Shown: positions 44,110 to 53,286 of the stretch, piece after piece
How positions within the stretch are numbered: the first letter of the stretch is position 1
Layout: each line of letters begins with the position of its first letter
Origin: an uncultured Lentibacter sp.
GTDB lineage: Bacteria > Pseudomonadota > Alphaproteobacteria > Rhodobacterales > Rhodobacteraceae
Direction: 5' to 3'
Length of the DNA: 64,000 bases
NCBI GenBank assembly: GCA_947497495.1
Contig: CANMGT010000005.1
Coordinates: 1 to 64,000 of the forward strand
Notes under the pieces: generated by a model
Seen by the model: the letters and a program-made list of their open reading frames with translations, nothing else
What the model was told of the DNA's origin: nothing
Databases searched by the model: none
Translations under genes and position numbers: made by a program

Positions 44110-45324
44110 TTAGAGGCGCAGGCGACGCTCGCGACGGACCACCAGCATGATCGTGATCAGGGCGGCGATACAGCTGAGCACCATGATCAAGGTCAGCGGT
44201 ATTTCGGAAGACCCCGGTTGCAGGAGGGCGCCTGCGACGGCCGAGAGGGCTGCGCCGCCGCCGATCATGATCGCGCTGCCAAGGCCCGAGGCCGTTCCCG
44301 CAAGGTTGGGGCGCACAGAGAGCATGCCCGACTGGCTGTTGGGAATGACCATCCCGTTGCCTATGCCGAGAAATGCGATACTGCAAAAGAAGATGAACGG
44401 GGTGTTCTGGCCTATCAGGCTTAAACCGAGCGAGGGCAAAAGCGAGGCGACACAGACGATGTTGCCCCAGAAGATCATCCGGATAATTCCAACGCGCGTT
44501 GAGAAACGCCCTGTGAGGAAGTTGCCGATGAAGTAGCCAACGCCGGGTGCTGCAAAGTAGAGGCCAAGCTCGTCGGGGTTTAGGTCGAAGACGCTGACGC
44601 CGACAAAGGGCGCACCGCCGAGATAAGCGAAGAAGGCCCCAGAGGAGAAGGCCGAAGACATGCAGTAGCCCCAGAAGCGCGGTGATGTCAGCAGCTCGGG
44701 GTATTCGGCGAACTGCTGGGTCAGCGAGCGCGTGCTCGGCGGGGCGGTTTCCTTGAGGTCAAACCACGTGACGACAAACAAGGTGACACCGAAGGCGAAC
44801 ATCATCCAGAAGCTTGCTTGCCAGCCGTATTTCACTTCGAGAACGCCGCCAATGGCCGGCGCTATCATCGGCACGAGGGACATGCCCATTGTGACGTAGC
44901 CCAGCATCGAAGCGCCCTTGTCGAGGCCATAGATGTCGCGCACAGCGGCGCGTGTCAGCACCATTGCAACGGATATCACGGCTTGTAGCATCCTGAAGAC
45001 CATGAAGGTGACGGCGTCTTGAGCGATCAAACACCCGAGTGTCGCGACGCAGAACAAGGCGACGCCCCAGAGCAGAACAACGCGCCGCCCGTATTTGTCA
45101 GAGAGCGGGCCGATGAAGAGCTGGAGGAAGGCGTTGATCGCCAGATAAAGTGCGACCGAGAGCTGCATGAACGCATAGTCGGTGTTGAAGTACTCGGCCA
45201 TCCCGTTGAGAGAAGGCAAGAACACGTTCATCGCCAGCGCCGAGAGGCCGGTTAGAAAAATGAGTGTTCCGATATGCGGAGGGGTTGATCGGTCAAGAAA
45301 CCGACTCTTCTCTAGGTCGTGCAT
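44110..45324 (-). CDS. Bcr/CflA-type MFS transporter
   Basis: 404 residues, 12 TM helices. LSPLSALAMNVFLPSLNG-like first helix (LFLTGLSALAMNVFLPSLN), GPLSDKYGRRVVLLWG loop 2-3 motif and LTRAAVRDIYGLDKGASMLG, all typical of the Bcr/CflA drug-resistance branch. It exports an unknown compound. Divergent from pccB across 179 bases that hold two putative PccR sites. Confidence 0.9.
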   Translation of the reverse strand: MHDLEKSRFLDRSTPPHIGTLIFLTGLSALAMNVFLPSLNGMAEYFNTDYAFMQLSVALYLAINAFLQLFIGPLSDKYGRRVVLLWGVALFCVATLGCLIAQDAVTFMVFRMLQAVISVAMVLTRAAVRDIYGLDKGASMLGYVTMGMSLVPMIAPAIGGVLEVKYGWQASFWMMFAFGVTLFVVTWFDLKETAPPSTRSLTQQFAEYPELLTSPRFWGYCMSSAFSSGAFFAYLGGAPFVGVSVFDLNPDELGLYFAAPGVGYFIGNFLTGRFSTRVGIIRMIFWGNIVCVASLLPSLGLSLIGQNTPFIFFCSIAFLGIGNGMVIPNSQSGMLSVRPNLAGTASGLGSAIMIGGGAALSAVAGALLQPGSSEIPLTLIMVLSCIAALITIMLVVRRERRLRL

Positions 45325-45374
45325 TCCTAGGTGGTATTTCTGTTATGAGGAAGTGTCCAGTCAGGCGGCAAATA

Positions 45375-45387
45375 TTTGCGGCTTTGC
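45375..45387. promoter_or_regulatory. Putative PccR operator, distal copy upstream of pccB
   Basis: TTTGC-GGC-TTTGC, in the MFS-pccB intergenic region, 40 bases from a second copy. Confidence 0.6.
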
Positions 45388-45414
45388 ACTTAGCAATAGT
45401 TATGCAGACATAAG

Positions 45415-45427
45415 TTTGCAAATTTGC
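45415..45427. promoter_or_regulatory. Putative PccR operator, proximal copy upstream of pccB
   Basis: TTTGC-AAA-TTTGC, including a perfect TTTGCAAA palindrome (45415-45422), 77 bases before the pccB ATG. The closest match in the window to the published PccR motif. Confidence 0.7.
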
Positions 45428-45503
45428 GGCTTTCTGCTTTGTCGCGCCTGCATCTCAAGCTATACAGGCGCAAATTCTGCCGAAATTCCTAAAGGGGGCC
45501 GCC

Positions 45504-47036
45504 ATGAAAGATATTCTCCAAGACCTTGATGACCGCCGTGCTGACGCCAGATTGGGCGGCGGTGAAAAGCGGATCGCATCGCAACACGCCAAGGGCAAGC
45601 TGACAGCGCGCGAGCGTGTTGAGCTGCTGCTGGACGAGGGTAGCTTTGAAGAGTTCGACATGTTCAAGGCGCACCGTTGCACCGATTTTGGCATGGAAAA
45701 ACAACGGCCTGCGGGCGACGGCGTCATCACCGGCTGGGGTACTATTAACGGCCGCATGGTCTATGTGTTCAGCCAGGACTTCACAGTGTTTGGCGGCTCG
45801 CTTTCAGAGACCCACGCCGAGAAGATCTGCAAGATCATGGATATGGCGATGCAAAATGGCGCGCCTGTTATCGGCATCAACGACTCAGGCGGCGCGCGTA
45901 TTCAGGAAGGTGTCGCAAGCCTCGCGGGTTATGCGGAAGTCTTCCAGCGCAACATCATGGCGTCGGGTGTGGTGCCGCAGATTTCGCTGATCATGGGCCC
46001 ATGTGCCGGCGGCGCTGTCTACTCGCCCGCGATGACCGACTTCATCTTTATGGTAAAAGACAGCTCTTACATGTTTGTCACCGGCCCTGACGTTGTGAAG
46101 ACAGTCACAAACGAGGTGGTTACCGCCGAAGAGCTTGGCGGCGCGTCAACCCACACCAAGAAGTCGTCGGTTGCGGATGGCGCTTTTGAGAACGACGTTG
46201 AAGCGCTTGCCGAAGTGCGTCGCTTGGTAGACTTCTTGCCGCTCAACAACCGCGAAAAGCCGCCCGTACGCCCGTTCTTTGATGAGCCGGGCCGCGCGGA
46301 AAGCAGCCTTGATACGCTGATCCCTGACAACCCCAACCAGCCTTATGACATGAAAGAGCTCATTCATAAGATTGCCGATGAGGGCGATTTCTACGAAATT
46401 CAGGAAGCCTTCGCCGCCAATATCATCACCGGTTTTATCCGTCTTGAAGGCCAGTCTGTGGGTGTTGTCGCCAACCAGCCAACTGTTCTGGCGGGTGTCC
46501 TTGACATCGACAGCTCGCGCAAGGCCGCGCGGTTTGTGCGCTTTTGTGATGCGTTCGAAATCCCGATCCTGACGTTGGTTGATGTTCCGGGCTTCTTGCC
46601 GGGCACGAGTCAGGAATATGGCGGAGTTATCAAGCACGGGGCGAAGCTTCTGTTCGCTTATGGCGAAGCGACTGTGCCGAAGGTAACGGTTATCACCCGC
46701 AAGGCCTATGGGGGCGCTTATGACGTTATGGCGTCAAAGCATTTGCGTGGTGACTTCAACTATGCGTGGCCAACTGCCGAGATCGCTGTGATGGGCGCCA
46801 AGGGCGCCACCGAGATCATCCACCGCGCCGACCTTGGCGATGCTGACAAAATCGCCCAGCACGCGGCGGACTATGAAGCGCGGTTTGCCAACCCGTTTGT
46901 GGCGGCCGAGCGTGGCTTCATCGACGAGGTGATTGTCCCGCATAGCACGCGTCACCGCGTAAGCCGTGCGTTTGCCAGCCTGCGCAACAAGCAGCTGACA
47001 AACCCGTGGAAAAAACACGACAACATCCCGCTCTGA
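45504..47036 (+). CDS. pccB: Propionyl-CoA carboxylase, carboxyltransferase (beta) subunit
   Basis: 510 residues, carboxyltransferase fold in two crotonase-like halves. N-terminal [22 protein letters not shown]; acyl-CoA site [19 protein letters not shown]; biotin site [19 protein letters not shown] and [11 protein letters not shown]. The Asp near position 420-430 in the second half selects propionyl- over acetyl-CoA in this family. With PccA it makes D-methylmalonyl-CoA from propionyl-CoA. First gene of the propionate block, with putative PccR sites upstream. Confidence 0.96.
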   Translation: MKDILQDLDDRRADARLGGGEKRIASQHAKGKLTARERVELLLDEGSFEEFDMFKAHRCTDFGMEKQRPAGDGVITGWGTINGRMVYVFSQDFTVFGGSLSETHAEKICKIMDMAMQNGAPVIGINDSGGARIQEGVASLAGYAEVFQRNIMASGVVPQISLIMGPCAGGAVYSPAMTDFIFMVKDSSYMFVTGPDVVKTVTNEVVTAEELGGASTHTKKSSVADGAFENDVEALAEVRRLVDFLPLNNREKPPVRPFFDEPGRAESSLDTLIPDNPNQPYDMKELIHKIADEGDFYEIQEAFAANIITGFIRLEGQSVGVVANQPTVLAGVLDIDSSRKAARFVRFCDAFEIPILTLVDVPGFLPGTSQEYGGVIKHGAKLLFAYGEATVPKVTVITRKAYGGAYDVMASKHLRGDFNYAWPTAEIAVMGAKGATEIIHRADLGDADKIAQHAADYEARFANPFVAAERGFIDEVIVPHSTRHRVSRAFASLRNKQLTNPWKKHDNIPL

Positions 47037-47042
47037 TAGCCC

Positions 47043-47522
47043 ATGCGGGGGATGTTTTGTCATAGGTTAACGGGCCTTGTGCCTGTCATGCTCCCAGCCG
47101 GAGGAGCCCGCTTGCGCGGGGGCTGGGGGCTATTGTTTGCCTTGATCGTTGCAGCGCAGGGCGGATCGGCGCAGGCGAGCGAGCCTGTTCCTGTCGTGCC
47201 TTCGGGGCTTAGCCCGCAACTGTTCGAGCAACTCCTCGATGTGAAGCCGGACGGGATGTTCACCTACGCGCGCTTTCGCTTTCTGGTGCCGGAACTGGCG
47301 CAGGGTAAGGTGCCGGGCTTTGATGTCCTGGCGGAAGATTTCGCCGTTTTGTGCAGCCAGTATGCGCTGCCTTTGGTCGCGAATTCCACGGATCCGGTGG
47401 ATCGGATCGTGATCTCCTATTCGGATCGCGAAGTCGAGTTCGGCGCCTCCGACCCCGACGCGCGGCAGTTTTTTGAGCAGTTTACTCTCAAAGACGGCAC
47501 CTGCATCTGGGAGAATTTTTAA
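47043..47522 (+). CDS. Small secreted protein, DUF6497-like
   Basis: 159 residues. After a basic start, a signal peptide lies at about 25-45 (GWGLLFALIVAAQGGSAQA). The mature part VPVVPSGLSPQLFEQLLDVKPDG MFTYARFRFLVPELA is followed by a Cys and a C-terminal CIWENF. I recall similar small proteins (DUF6497) next to pccB in other Rhodobacterales, sometimes misnamed acetolactate synthase. No function known. It starts six bases after the pccB stop. Confidence 0.65.
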   Translation: MRGMFCHRLTGLVPVMLPAGGARLRGGWGLLFALIVAAQGGSAQASEPVPVVPSGLSPQLFEQLLDVKPDGMFTYARFRFLVPELAQGKVPGFDVLAEDFAVLCSQYALPLVANSTDPVDRIVISYSDREVEFGASDPDARQFFEQFTLKDGTCIWENF

Positions 47523-47736
47523 TGCACACACAATATGTTGCGGATCGAAGTTCACTTATGCAGTTTTTTGCGGCTTTGGAGTCACAGGGCGTGCTCGCTG
47601 TCTTGGTTGGCTATCGTAAAGTCGGTTTTTCGGCTATGCTTGCCTCGCAGACTTCCCTGGAAGGATGCAACTCGTACGAGAGGCAGGACGGGGCGCAAAC
47701 GCCCCATATGTCTGAAAACAAAGACAGGAGTATACA

Positions 47737-47886
47737 ATGTCGAACATCCTTAAAGGCGCCGTGGCGCTTAGCCTGGTTGCGTTCGTGTCCGCTTGTGGCG
47801 GCAGCAGTGCATCAGACGAAGAATATGTTGTGGTTGATCCAGCGCCAATTTCAGTTGAGCCAACCTATACCGGTAAATACAAGTGA
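47737..47886 (+). CDS. Tiny lipoprotein, 49 residues
   Basis: Sequence begins MSNILKGAVALSLVAFVSAC, a complete lipoprotein signal with Cys20 after VSA. Only 29 residues follow: acidic, then VVDPAPISVEPTYTGKYK. AGGAG lies seven bases before the ATG. A GGGGCG-CAAA-CGCCCC hairpin (47690-47705) stands in its leader. Envelope-located; role unknown. It has a terminator-like hairpin just downstream. Confidence 0.8.
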   Translation: MSNILKGAVALSLVAFVSACGGSSASDEEYVVVDPAPISVEPTYTGKYK

Positions 47887-47895
47887 TCGGTTTTT

Positions 47896-47919
47896 GAAGC
47901 GGGCCTTCGGGCCCGTTTC
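47896..47919 (+). terminator. Hairpin after the 49-residue lipoprotein gene
   Basis: Ten-base-pair stem GAAGCGGGCC / GGCCCGTTTC closed by a TTCG tetraloop. No T run follows, so termination may be partial or Rho-dependent. Confidence 0.55.
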
Positions 47920-47985
47920 ACCCCGCGTTTCCCCGACATTGCTGGCATCGAGGCCTGCTCAGAGCGCTCTGAGGGAGGCTTTCGC

Positions 47986-48369
47986 ATGTTGAAACACCGT
48001 GGGTTCCCCGGCCGCCTGACAGGCACTGACTTTCAGTTTGTGATCCGCCGCGCCAACCCCAAGGGCGTGACCGCGTTGACAGTGCGCGAGCGCTACCGTG
48101 ACCGCCGCCCGCCTGACAAACGCGCCGATGCAGGCTTTATGCGCGCCCTTTGGGAGCATTTCGGAGAGCACCCGTTCGAGCGCGGCAATCTGGACGCAGG
48201 GCGCTTGTCGTGGCTGTTTGGCCGTGAAGTTGTTCCCGCGGAAGAGCCGTTTGACCCCGCAAGCTATGATGCTTTGCTAAAAATCGACGTGAAAGCCGCG
48301 ACAGCAGCCTTCCCCGATATCTTTGCGGATGACGGTTATGATGACGAATTCGGGGAGGAGCAGGCGTGA
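47986..48369 (+). CDS. Conserved hypothetical protein
   Basis: 127 residues, no signal peptide. MLKHRGFPGRLTGTDFQFVIRRANPKG, basic middle, acidic end (FADDGYDDEFGEEQA). CTGAGGGAGG lies eight bases before the ATG. I do not recognise a domain. It probably belongs to the pcc block by position; a strong terminator follows 160 bases later. Confidence 0.65.
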   Translation: MLKHRGFPGRLTGTDFQFVIRRANPKGVTALTVRERYRDRRPPDKRADAGFMRALWEHFGEHPFERGNLDAGRLSWLFGREVVPAEEPFDPASYDALLKIDVKAATAAFPDIFADDGYDDEFGEEQA

Positions 48370-48694
48370 ATTTGCCGATGCAACCTCTAATTGAGCGCCG
48401 TTATGCTCATTTTGCAGAACCTCGGCCACGGGGGCTTTTGCCGCAGATCAGCGCATGTCAGGGTCAGGGCGTGATGGTTGCCCATGTTAGGGCACGGGGC
48501 GCAAGCCTCATCCGTTACCCTTCCCCTGCAGGGCGCGGTGGCTGCCCCCAAGGCCGCCGCCCCTGCTTTTTTATTGCCACAGTCGGCGAAGGAAAAGGAC
48601 AGGGTAACTCGACAAAGCGGCGTATCGTGCCTAACTCTTGTGGCATGACGGCCGCAAAGACGGCTGCAAAGAAAACGATACGAGGCAAAGAGTT
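48370..48694. other. 325-base gap without a convincing gene
   Basis: A frame from GTG 48366 is open to 49055, but it runs through a terminator, the next lipoprotein gene and the pccA start, with no coding character, so I do not call it. The gap holds the terminator listed at 48528-48572 and presumably the promoter for the 68-residue lipoprotein. Confidence 0.5.
48528..48572 (+). terminator. Rho-independent terminator upstream of the pccA segment
   Basis: GCAGGGCGCGGTGGC pairs with GCCGCCGCCCCTGC (mismatches inside), followed by TTTTTT at 48567-48572. It separates the 127-residue gene from the lipoprotein-pccA segment. Confidence 0.75.
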
Positions 48695-48901
48695 ATGCAA
48701 AAGATCACAAAATGGGCTGTTGCCCTCAGTACGGCCGCATTGCTTGGCGGATGCGGAGACACTGTCACCGAGCAAGCCATTTTCGGCGGCGGTGCCGGGG
48801 CTGCGGCGTCACATGTCACAAAGGGCGACTTGCTCACAGGCGCGCTTGTTGGCGCGGTTGGCAATGTCGCCTATTGCCAGACATACCCGTCGCGCTGCTG
48901 A
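48695..48901 (+). CDS. Small lipoprotein, 68 residues
   Basis: MQKITKWAVALSTAALLGGC, lipobox LGGC with Cys20. The mature part has a Gly/Ala stretch (IFGGGAGAAASHV, LLTGALVGAVGNVAY) like a glycine zipper, and two C-terminal Cys. Predicted to be an outer-membrane lipoprotein. GAGGCAAAGAG lies just before the ATG. Two hairpins follow before pccA. Confidence 0.78.
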   Translation: MQKITKWAVALSTAALLGGCGDTVTEQAIFGGGAGAAASHVTKGDLLTGALVGAVGNVAYCQTYPSRC

Positions 48902-48920
48902 CCTGACCAACGCTACATCG

Positions 48921-48990
48921 CTGTCTGCCAGTCAGACAGCCACACTCAACAGAGCCACTTCAAAGCATACGTGCTTCGGAGTGGCTTTTT
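48921..48990 (+). terminator. Two hairpins, the second a terminator, before pccA
   Basis: CTGTCTG-CCAGT-CAGACAG (48921-48939), then GCCACT ... AGTGGC (48954-48985) with inner AAGCA/TGCTT pairing and TTTTT at 48986-48990. The second is a good terminator and lies 58 bases before the pccA start, so pccA probably has its own promoter or is reached by read-through. Confidence 0.7.
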
Positions 48991-49047
48991 CTTTGCCAAT
49001 TACGACGGGCGGCCAGCCCGCCAATGCCACCACGAAAGGGAGCAGCC

Positions 49048-51093
49048 ATGTTTAAGAAGATCCTGATTGCCAACCGAGGCGAGATCGCTTGTCGGGTTAT
49101 CAAAACGGCCCGTAAGATGGGCATCAAGACCGTCGCGATCTATTCAGACGCTGACCGTAACGCGCTGCACGTGAAAATGGCTGATGAGGCTGTGCATATC
49201 GGCCCGCCACCGGCGAACCAGTCGTATATCGTGATCGACAAGGTCATGCAGGCGATCAAGGACACGGGCGCAGAGGCTGTGCATCCGGGCTATGGCTTTC
49301 TGTCGGAAAACGCCAAGTTCGCCGAGGCGCTTGACGCCGCTGGCGTTGCCTTTATCGGGCCACCTGTGGGCGCGATCGAGAAGATGGGGGACAAGATCAC
49401 CTCTAAAAAGATCGCGCAAGAAGCCAAGGTCAGCACGGTTCCGGGCTATATGGGCCTGATCGAAGACGCGGAAGAAGCTGTCAAGATTTCAAACGAGGTT
49501 GGCTACCCGGTGATGATCAAGGCCTCAGCGGGCGGCGGCGGCAAAGGGATGCGCATTGCCTGGAACGATGACGAGGCGCGCGAAGGCTTCCAGAGTTCCA
49601 AGAACGAAGCTGCGAACTCCTTTGGCGACGATCGTATCTTCATCGAGAAGTTCATCACGCAGCCACGCCACATTGAAATTCAGGTGCTCTGCGACAGCCA
49701 CGGCAACGGGATTTACCTTGGCGAGCGCGAGTGCTCTATCCAGCGGCGCCAGCAGAAAGTCGTTGAAGAGGCGCCTTCGCCCTTCCTTGATGAAGCAACG
49801 CGTAAAGCTATGGGTGAACAGTCGGTCGCGCTGGCGAAGGCCGTTGACTATGCCTCGGCTGGCACGGTCGAGTTTATCGTCGATGGCGCGCGCAACTTCT
49901 ACTTTCTGGAGATGAACACGCGCCTGCAGGTGGAACACCCTGTGACCGAGTTGATCACCGGTGTTGACCTTGTCGAGCAGATGATCCGCGTGGCTTACGG
50001 CGAGAAGCTGGCCATGGCGCAAAGTGATGTGACGTTGACGGGCTGGGCGATTGAAAACCGCCTCTATGCGGAAGACCCTTACCGCGGCTTTCTGCCGTCA
50101 ATCGGCCGCCTCACACGCTACCGCCCGCCTGCGGAGACAGCCTCGGGGCCTCTCTTGGAGAATGGCAAGTGGCAGGGGGATGCGCCCGCAGGCGACTTTG
50201 CCGTGCGCAACGATACCGGCGTCTTTGAAGGCGGCGAGATCAGCATGTATTATGACCCGATGATCGCCAAGCTCTGCACATGGGCGCCGAGCCGCCTTGA
50301 GGCGATCGAGCACATGCGCGACGCGCTCGACGGCTTTGAGCTTGAGGGCATCGGCCACAACCTGCCGTTCCTCAGTGCAGTGATGGATCATGAGATTTTC
50401 ATCAAAGGCGAGATGACGACAGCGTTCATTGAGGAGCAGTACCCTGAAGGGTTCGAGGGCGTTGAGCTTTCTGAGGATGCTTTGCGCGACATCGCGGCAA
50501 GCTGTGCCGCCATGCACCGTGTGGCCGAGATCCGCCGCACGCGCGTGTCTGGCCGGATGGACAACCACGAACGCCGCGTTGGCAAGGACTGGGTTGTGAC
50601 GCTACAAGACCACGAGTTTGCCGTGACGATCGAGGCTGATCCAATGGGCTCGACTGTTCACTTTGAAGGCGGTGGCAAGGTGCGTGTCGCCTCTGACTGG
50701 ACCCCGGGAGACCAGCTTGCACGCCTTGACGTCGATGAAGGCCGCCTTGTGCTGAAGGTTGGCAAAATCTCCGGTGGCTTCCGCATTCGCTCGCGCGGGG
50801 CCGATTTGAAAGTGCATGTGCGCAGCACGCGTCAGGCGGAACTGGCCAAGCTCATGCCCGAGAAAGTCGCGCCGGACACAAGCAAGTTGTTGCTCTGCCC
50901 AATGCCTGGCCTCGTTGTGAAAATCAACGTGGAAGAGGGCGAAGAAGTGCAGGAAGGCCAAGCGCTTTGCACCATTGAGGCGATGAAGATGGAAAACATC
51001 CTGCGCGCCGAGAAGAAGGGCGTTGTCAGCAAGATCAACGCAGGCGCGGGCGACAGCCTCGCGGTTGACGAAGTGATCATGGAGTTCGAATAG
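49048..51093 (+). CDS. pccA: Propionyl-CoA carboxylase, biotin carboxylase/BCCP (alpha) subunit
   Basis: 681 residues. Biotin carboxylase 1-447 (FKKILIANRGEIACRVIKTARKMG; ATP-grasp loop KASAGGGGKGMRIAW; FLEMNTRLQVEHPVTELITGVDLVEQM). The BT linker domain follows. C-terminal BCCP carries the biotinyl Lys647 in EAMKMENIL. Partner of PccB. ATG 49048 has AAAGGGAG eight bases before; the in-frame ATG at 49024 lacks a site. Confidence 0.96.
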   Translation: MFKKILIANRGEIACRVIKTARKMGIKTVAIYSDADRNALHVKMADEAVHIGPPPANQSYIVIDKVMQAIKDTGAEAVHPGYGFLSENAKFAEALDAAGVAFIGPPVGAIEKMGDKITSKKIAQEAKVSTVPGYMGLIEDAEEAVKISNEVGYPVMIKASAGGGGKGMRIAWNDDEAREGFQSSKNEAANSFGDDRIFIEKFITQPRHIEIQVLCDSHGNGIYLGERECSIQRRQQKVVEEAPSPFLDEATRKAMGEQSVALAKAVDYASAGTVEFIVDGARNFYFLEMNTRLQVEHPVTELITGVDLVEQMIRVAYGEKLAMAQSDVTLTGWAIENRLYAEDPYRGFLPSIGRLTRYRPPAETASGPLLENGKWQGDAPAGDFAVRNDTGVFEGGEISMYYDPMIAKLCTWAPSRLEAIEHMRDALDGFELEGIGHNLPFLSAVMDHEIFIKGEMTTAFIEEQYPEGFEGVELSEDALRDIAASCAAMHRVAEIRRTRVSGRMDNHERRVGKDWVVTLQDHEFAVTIEADPMGSTVHFEGGGKVRVASDWTPGDQLARLDVDEGRLVLKVGKISGGFRIRSRGADLKVHVRSTRQAELAKLMPEKVAPDTSKLLLCPMPGLVVKINVEEGEEVQEGQALCTIEAMKMENILRAEKKGVVSKINAGAGDSLAVDEVIMEFE

Positions 51094-51190
51094 GGCAAAA
51101 TGTGCGCGTTTGCAGCTTCTTTAGCAAGAAAACCGAAAGGTTTTTCAGTTAGCCCCGATGAGGCTTGGCCTTATCTAGAGGGGCAGTTTG

Positions 51191-51697
51191 ATGCTGCGAA
51201 CACGCATTTTAGCAGTTTCGCTGGCGCTATTGGCGCTGGCGAGTTGCGATTTGGACAAAGAGGCGGAGCTGCGCTCAACGCTGACACAGCAACTCTATGT
51301 GCTGGAAACCGTGCATTTCGCTTCCAAGAGCACCTGCACAGCGGCGGTTTATACGCTCGCGCTGTCGGAGTTTCGCAAAGGCTATGCCGGAGCGACAAGC
51401 GTCAAGACAGCTCTGGAGCTGATCGCGCAGGGAAAAGCCGTGCATTTTATCATGCCGGGGCAAAGCCCGAATGCGATCAGCGAGCAAGTCATGACGGGCG
51501 ATCTTCCGAGCGGGCTGGGGCTCATGTCGGCGGCTGTCGGCCCCGCCGAGAACTGCATGCCCGAGCCCGTCGCACGGGGCTATTTCCGGGTTTTGATGTC
51601 GCCGGAGACAGACCTTGTCTATCTTCCGCAAGACAACAGTATTTTGCTGCTCTACCGGCCCGAGAAGCTTGCTTTCTATTTGCGCGGCAACGTTTAG
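51191..51697 (+). CDS. Lipoprotein of unknown function
   Basis: 168 residues. MLRTRILAVSLALLALASC, with Cys19 as the lipidated residue. The rest contains Cys45 and Cys119 (STCTAAVYTLALSEFRKGY; AENCMPEPVARGYF). LPQDNSILLLYRPEKLAFYL ends the protein. AGAGGGG lies before the ATG; the TTG immediately upstream is not needed. Third lipoprotein in the pcc-mcm block. Confidence 0.75.
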   Translation: MLRTRILAVSLALLALASCDLDKEAELRSTLTQQLYVLETVHFASKSTCTAAVYTLALSEFRKGYAGATSVKTALELIAQGKAVHFIMPGQSPNAISEQVMTGDLPSGLGLMSAAVGPAENCMPEPVARGYFRVLMSPETDLVYLPQDNSILLLYRPEKLAFYLRGNV

Positions 51698-51737
51698 GCG
51701 CTCGGACAGGTTTTCGGACAAGCGCTCAATCAAGTCT

Positions 51738-52175
51738 TCAGCGGCGTTCTCGGATTTCTTGCTGGCGCAGAGGCATTTTGTCGATCGAGCGCGTGATTTC
51801 GCGCACGTCCCACGGCTGCGGTTTGCGCAGGTATACTTGCCCGTCTTTACCGACAAGCAGCATCATAAACCCGCGCGGATGGTATGTTTCGCGCAGCGGG
51901 CCGCTGGCCTCAGGGGCGGTGTCTACGAAAATGCGGACATCGCGCGTGGCAAGTGCCTCGGGGCGGCTCTCAAGGAGACGCATCTGCTCGATAAACCGCG
52001 GATCGTTCGCCGTGTCCGCAAACACAATGATCAACCGATTTGTCCATAGAAATTTAGATAAATCTGCCGTTTCAGAAGATTCTATAAGCCCCTCGAGCGG
52101 CCTTTCTCCCTCTGTTTCAGCTACGGCCAAACTTGCAAAAAACACTGCAATTACAAGTGCTAAAATCTGTTTCAT
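51738..52175 (-). CDS. DUF4174-domain exported protein
   Basis: 145 residues. Signal peptide about 1-19 (LALVIAVFFASLAVA). DUF4174: LSKFLWTNRLIIVFADTANDPRFIEQMRLLESR, followed by FMMLLVGKDGQVYLRKPQPWDVREITRSIDKMPLRQQEI. It looks like a thioredoxin-fold protein without the CxxC. Sequence alone gives no activity. It lies opposite to the surrounding operon, divergent from the sulfotransferase-like gene. Confidence 0.85.
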   Translation of the reverse strand: MKQILALVIAVFFASLAVAETEGERPLEGLIESSETADLSKFLWTNRLIIVFADTANDPRFIEQMRLLESRPEALATRDVRIFVDTAPEASGPLRETYHPRGFMMLLVGKDGQVYLRKPQPWDVREITRSIDKMPLRQQEIRERR

Positions 52176-52350
52176 AGTCTCTCCTGTCCTTCATCATATA
52201 GGGTGTGAAGGTCGCAATGCGAGCAACAAAGCCAAACGCGCAGATTTTTTTGCGATGTTAAGCCTATCCTCAAACAGTTCTTGCCATGATGCGAGCCTTC
52301 TTAAGGCGCGTTCCCACAGTGGGTTACGCCATCAGCTGAGGCAGGCAGAA

Positions 52351-53286
52351 ATGAAAATCATTTTGCATTTGGGTGCACAACGCACGGCGACGACGACTTT
52401 ACAGCATTACATGCGACTTCACTCAAAGGCGCTGGCGGCAGAGGGTGTTGGCTTTTGGGGGCCGATGCGTACGCGCCACAGCAGGCTTTTCTCGGGTTTG
52501 TTCGTCAGCGGGGATGATCAGGTTCGGGATGAACACATCGCACTGGCCCGAGCGCGTGTGAACCGTGCTTTGGATGCAACCGCGCGGCTTGATGTGAAGG
52601 CCCTAATCATCAGTGATGAAAACATGCTCGGATCGGCACGCGGCAATTTGCAATCAGAGGCGCTTTACGGGATGGCGGCACATCGGCTGAGAGCCTTTGG
52701 GGAAGTCTTTGACGGGCGCATCGACCGAGTTATGCTCGGCACGCGCAGGCTTGACGAGTATTGGGCCTCCACAATGGCCTACGCAGTCAAACGCGGGGCA
52801 AGCCTGCCCGGAAACCGCAAACTTGAGGCCGTCGCCAAGGGCACGCGAAGCTGGCGCGATGTGATTGAAGACATCGCAGCTGTGTTTGACACCTCGGAGC
52901 TTGAAGTACATCAACATGAAGCCTTTGCCAGTTATCCGGATTTGCGCATTGCGCAGGCTGCCGGCTGTGGCGCGTTGCCAGTAAATCAACCCAACCTGTG
53001 GCTCAATCAAGCACCGGACATTGAAGAGCTGCGCGGCATTCTTACAAAGGGCAAAGCCAAGGGTTTGCCAGAGGGCACAGGGCGCTATCAGCCGTTTGAT
53101 GCGACCCAGCGCGCCGCCCTCAAAGAAAAATTTGCCGATGACATGTTCTGGCTCGCCGCTCAAGGGAGCAAGCTAGCGACTTATGTTGAAAATAACCTGC
53201 TGGAAGAAACAGGCAAAAGCCTGTCGCCAGCCACTGAAAGAGGACACGACTATGACCAAGCGAGAGGAATGGGCCGCGCGCGCTGA
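52351..53286 (+). CDS. Sulfotransferase-like P-loop protein
   Basis: 311 residues. [26 protein letters not shown] carries the 5'-phosphosulfate-binding loop (RTATTTLQ, usually R-S/T-G-T-T) of the sulfotransferase family. The 3'-loop is less clear. Genes of this kind often sit just before mcm in Rhodobacterales; a role in that pathway is not evident. The C-terminus overlaps the mcm start by 35 bases in another frame. The frame is open far upstream, but ATG 52351 starts the conserved domain and lies right after a GGCAGGCAG site. Confidence 0.75.
   Translation: MKIILHLGAQRTATTTLQHYMRLHSKALAAEGVGFWGPMRTRHSRLFSGLFVSGDDQVRDEHIALARARVNRALDATARLDVKALIISDENMLGSARGNLQSEALYGMAAHRLRAFGEVFDGRIDRVMLGTRRLDEYWASTMAYAVKRGASLPGNRKLEAVAKGTRSWRDVIEDIAAVFDTSELEVHQHEAFASYPDLRIAQAAGCGALPVNQPNLWLNQAPDIEELRGILTKGKAKGLPEGTGRYQPFDATQRAALKEKFADDMFWLAAQGSKLATYVENNLLEETGKSLSPATERGHDYDQARGMGRAR

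Noticed and set aside
44027..44386. N-terminal extension of PccR by 120 codons
   Set aside because: The extension lies within the MFS gene and has no family match; ATG 44026 begins the HTH domain.
47522..47992. 156-codon frame after the DUF6497-like gene
   Set aside because: It overlaps the 49-residue lipoprotein gene, which has a perfect lipobox and ribosome site, and shows no domain of its own.
48366..49055. Open frame whose GTG overlaps the stop at 48369
   Set aside because: It passes through a clear terminator, the 68-residue lipoprotein gene and the pccA start, and its translation is low complexity.
51100..53286. Open frame of 728 codons covering 51.1-53.3 kb on the plus strand
   Set aside because: Only the last 312 codons (from ATG 52351) have coding character. 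The upstream part runs out of frame through a lipoprotein gene and antisense to the DUF4174 gene.
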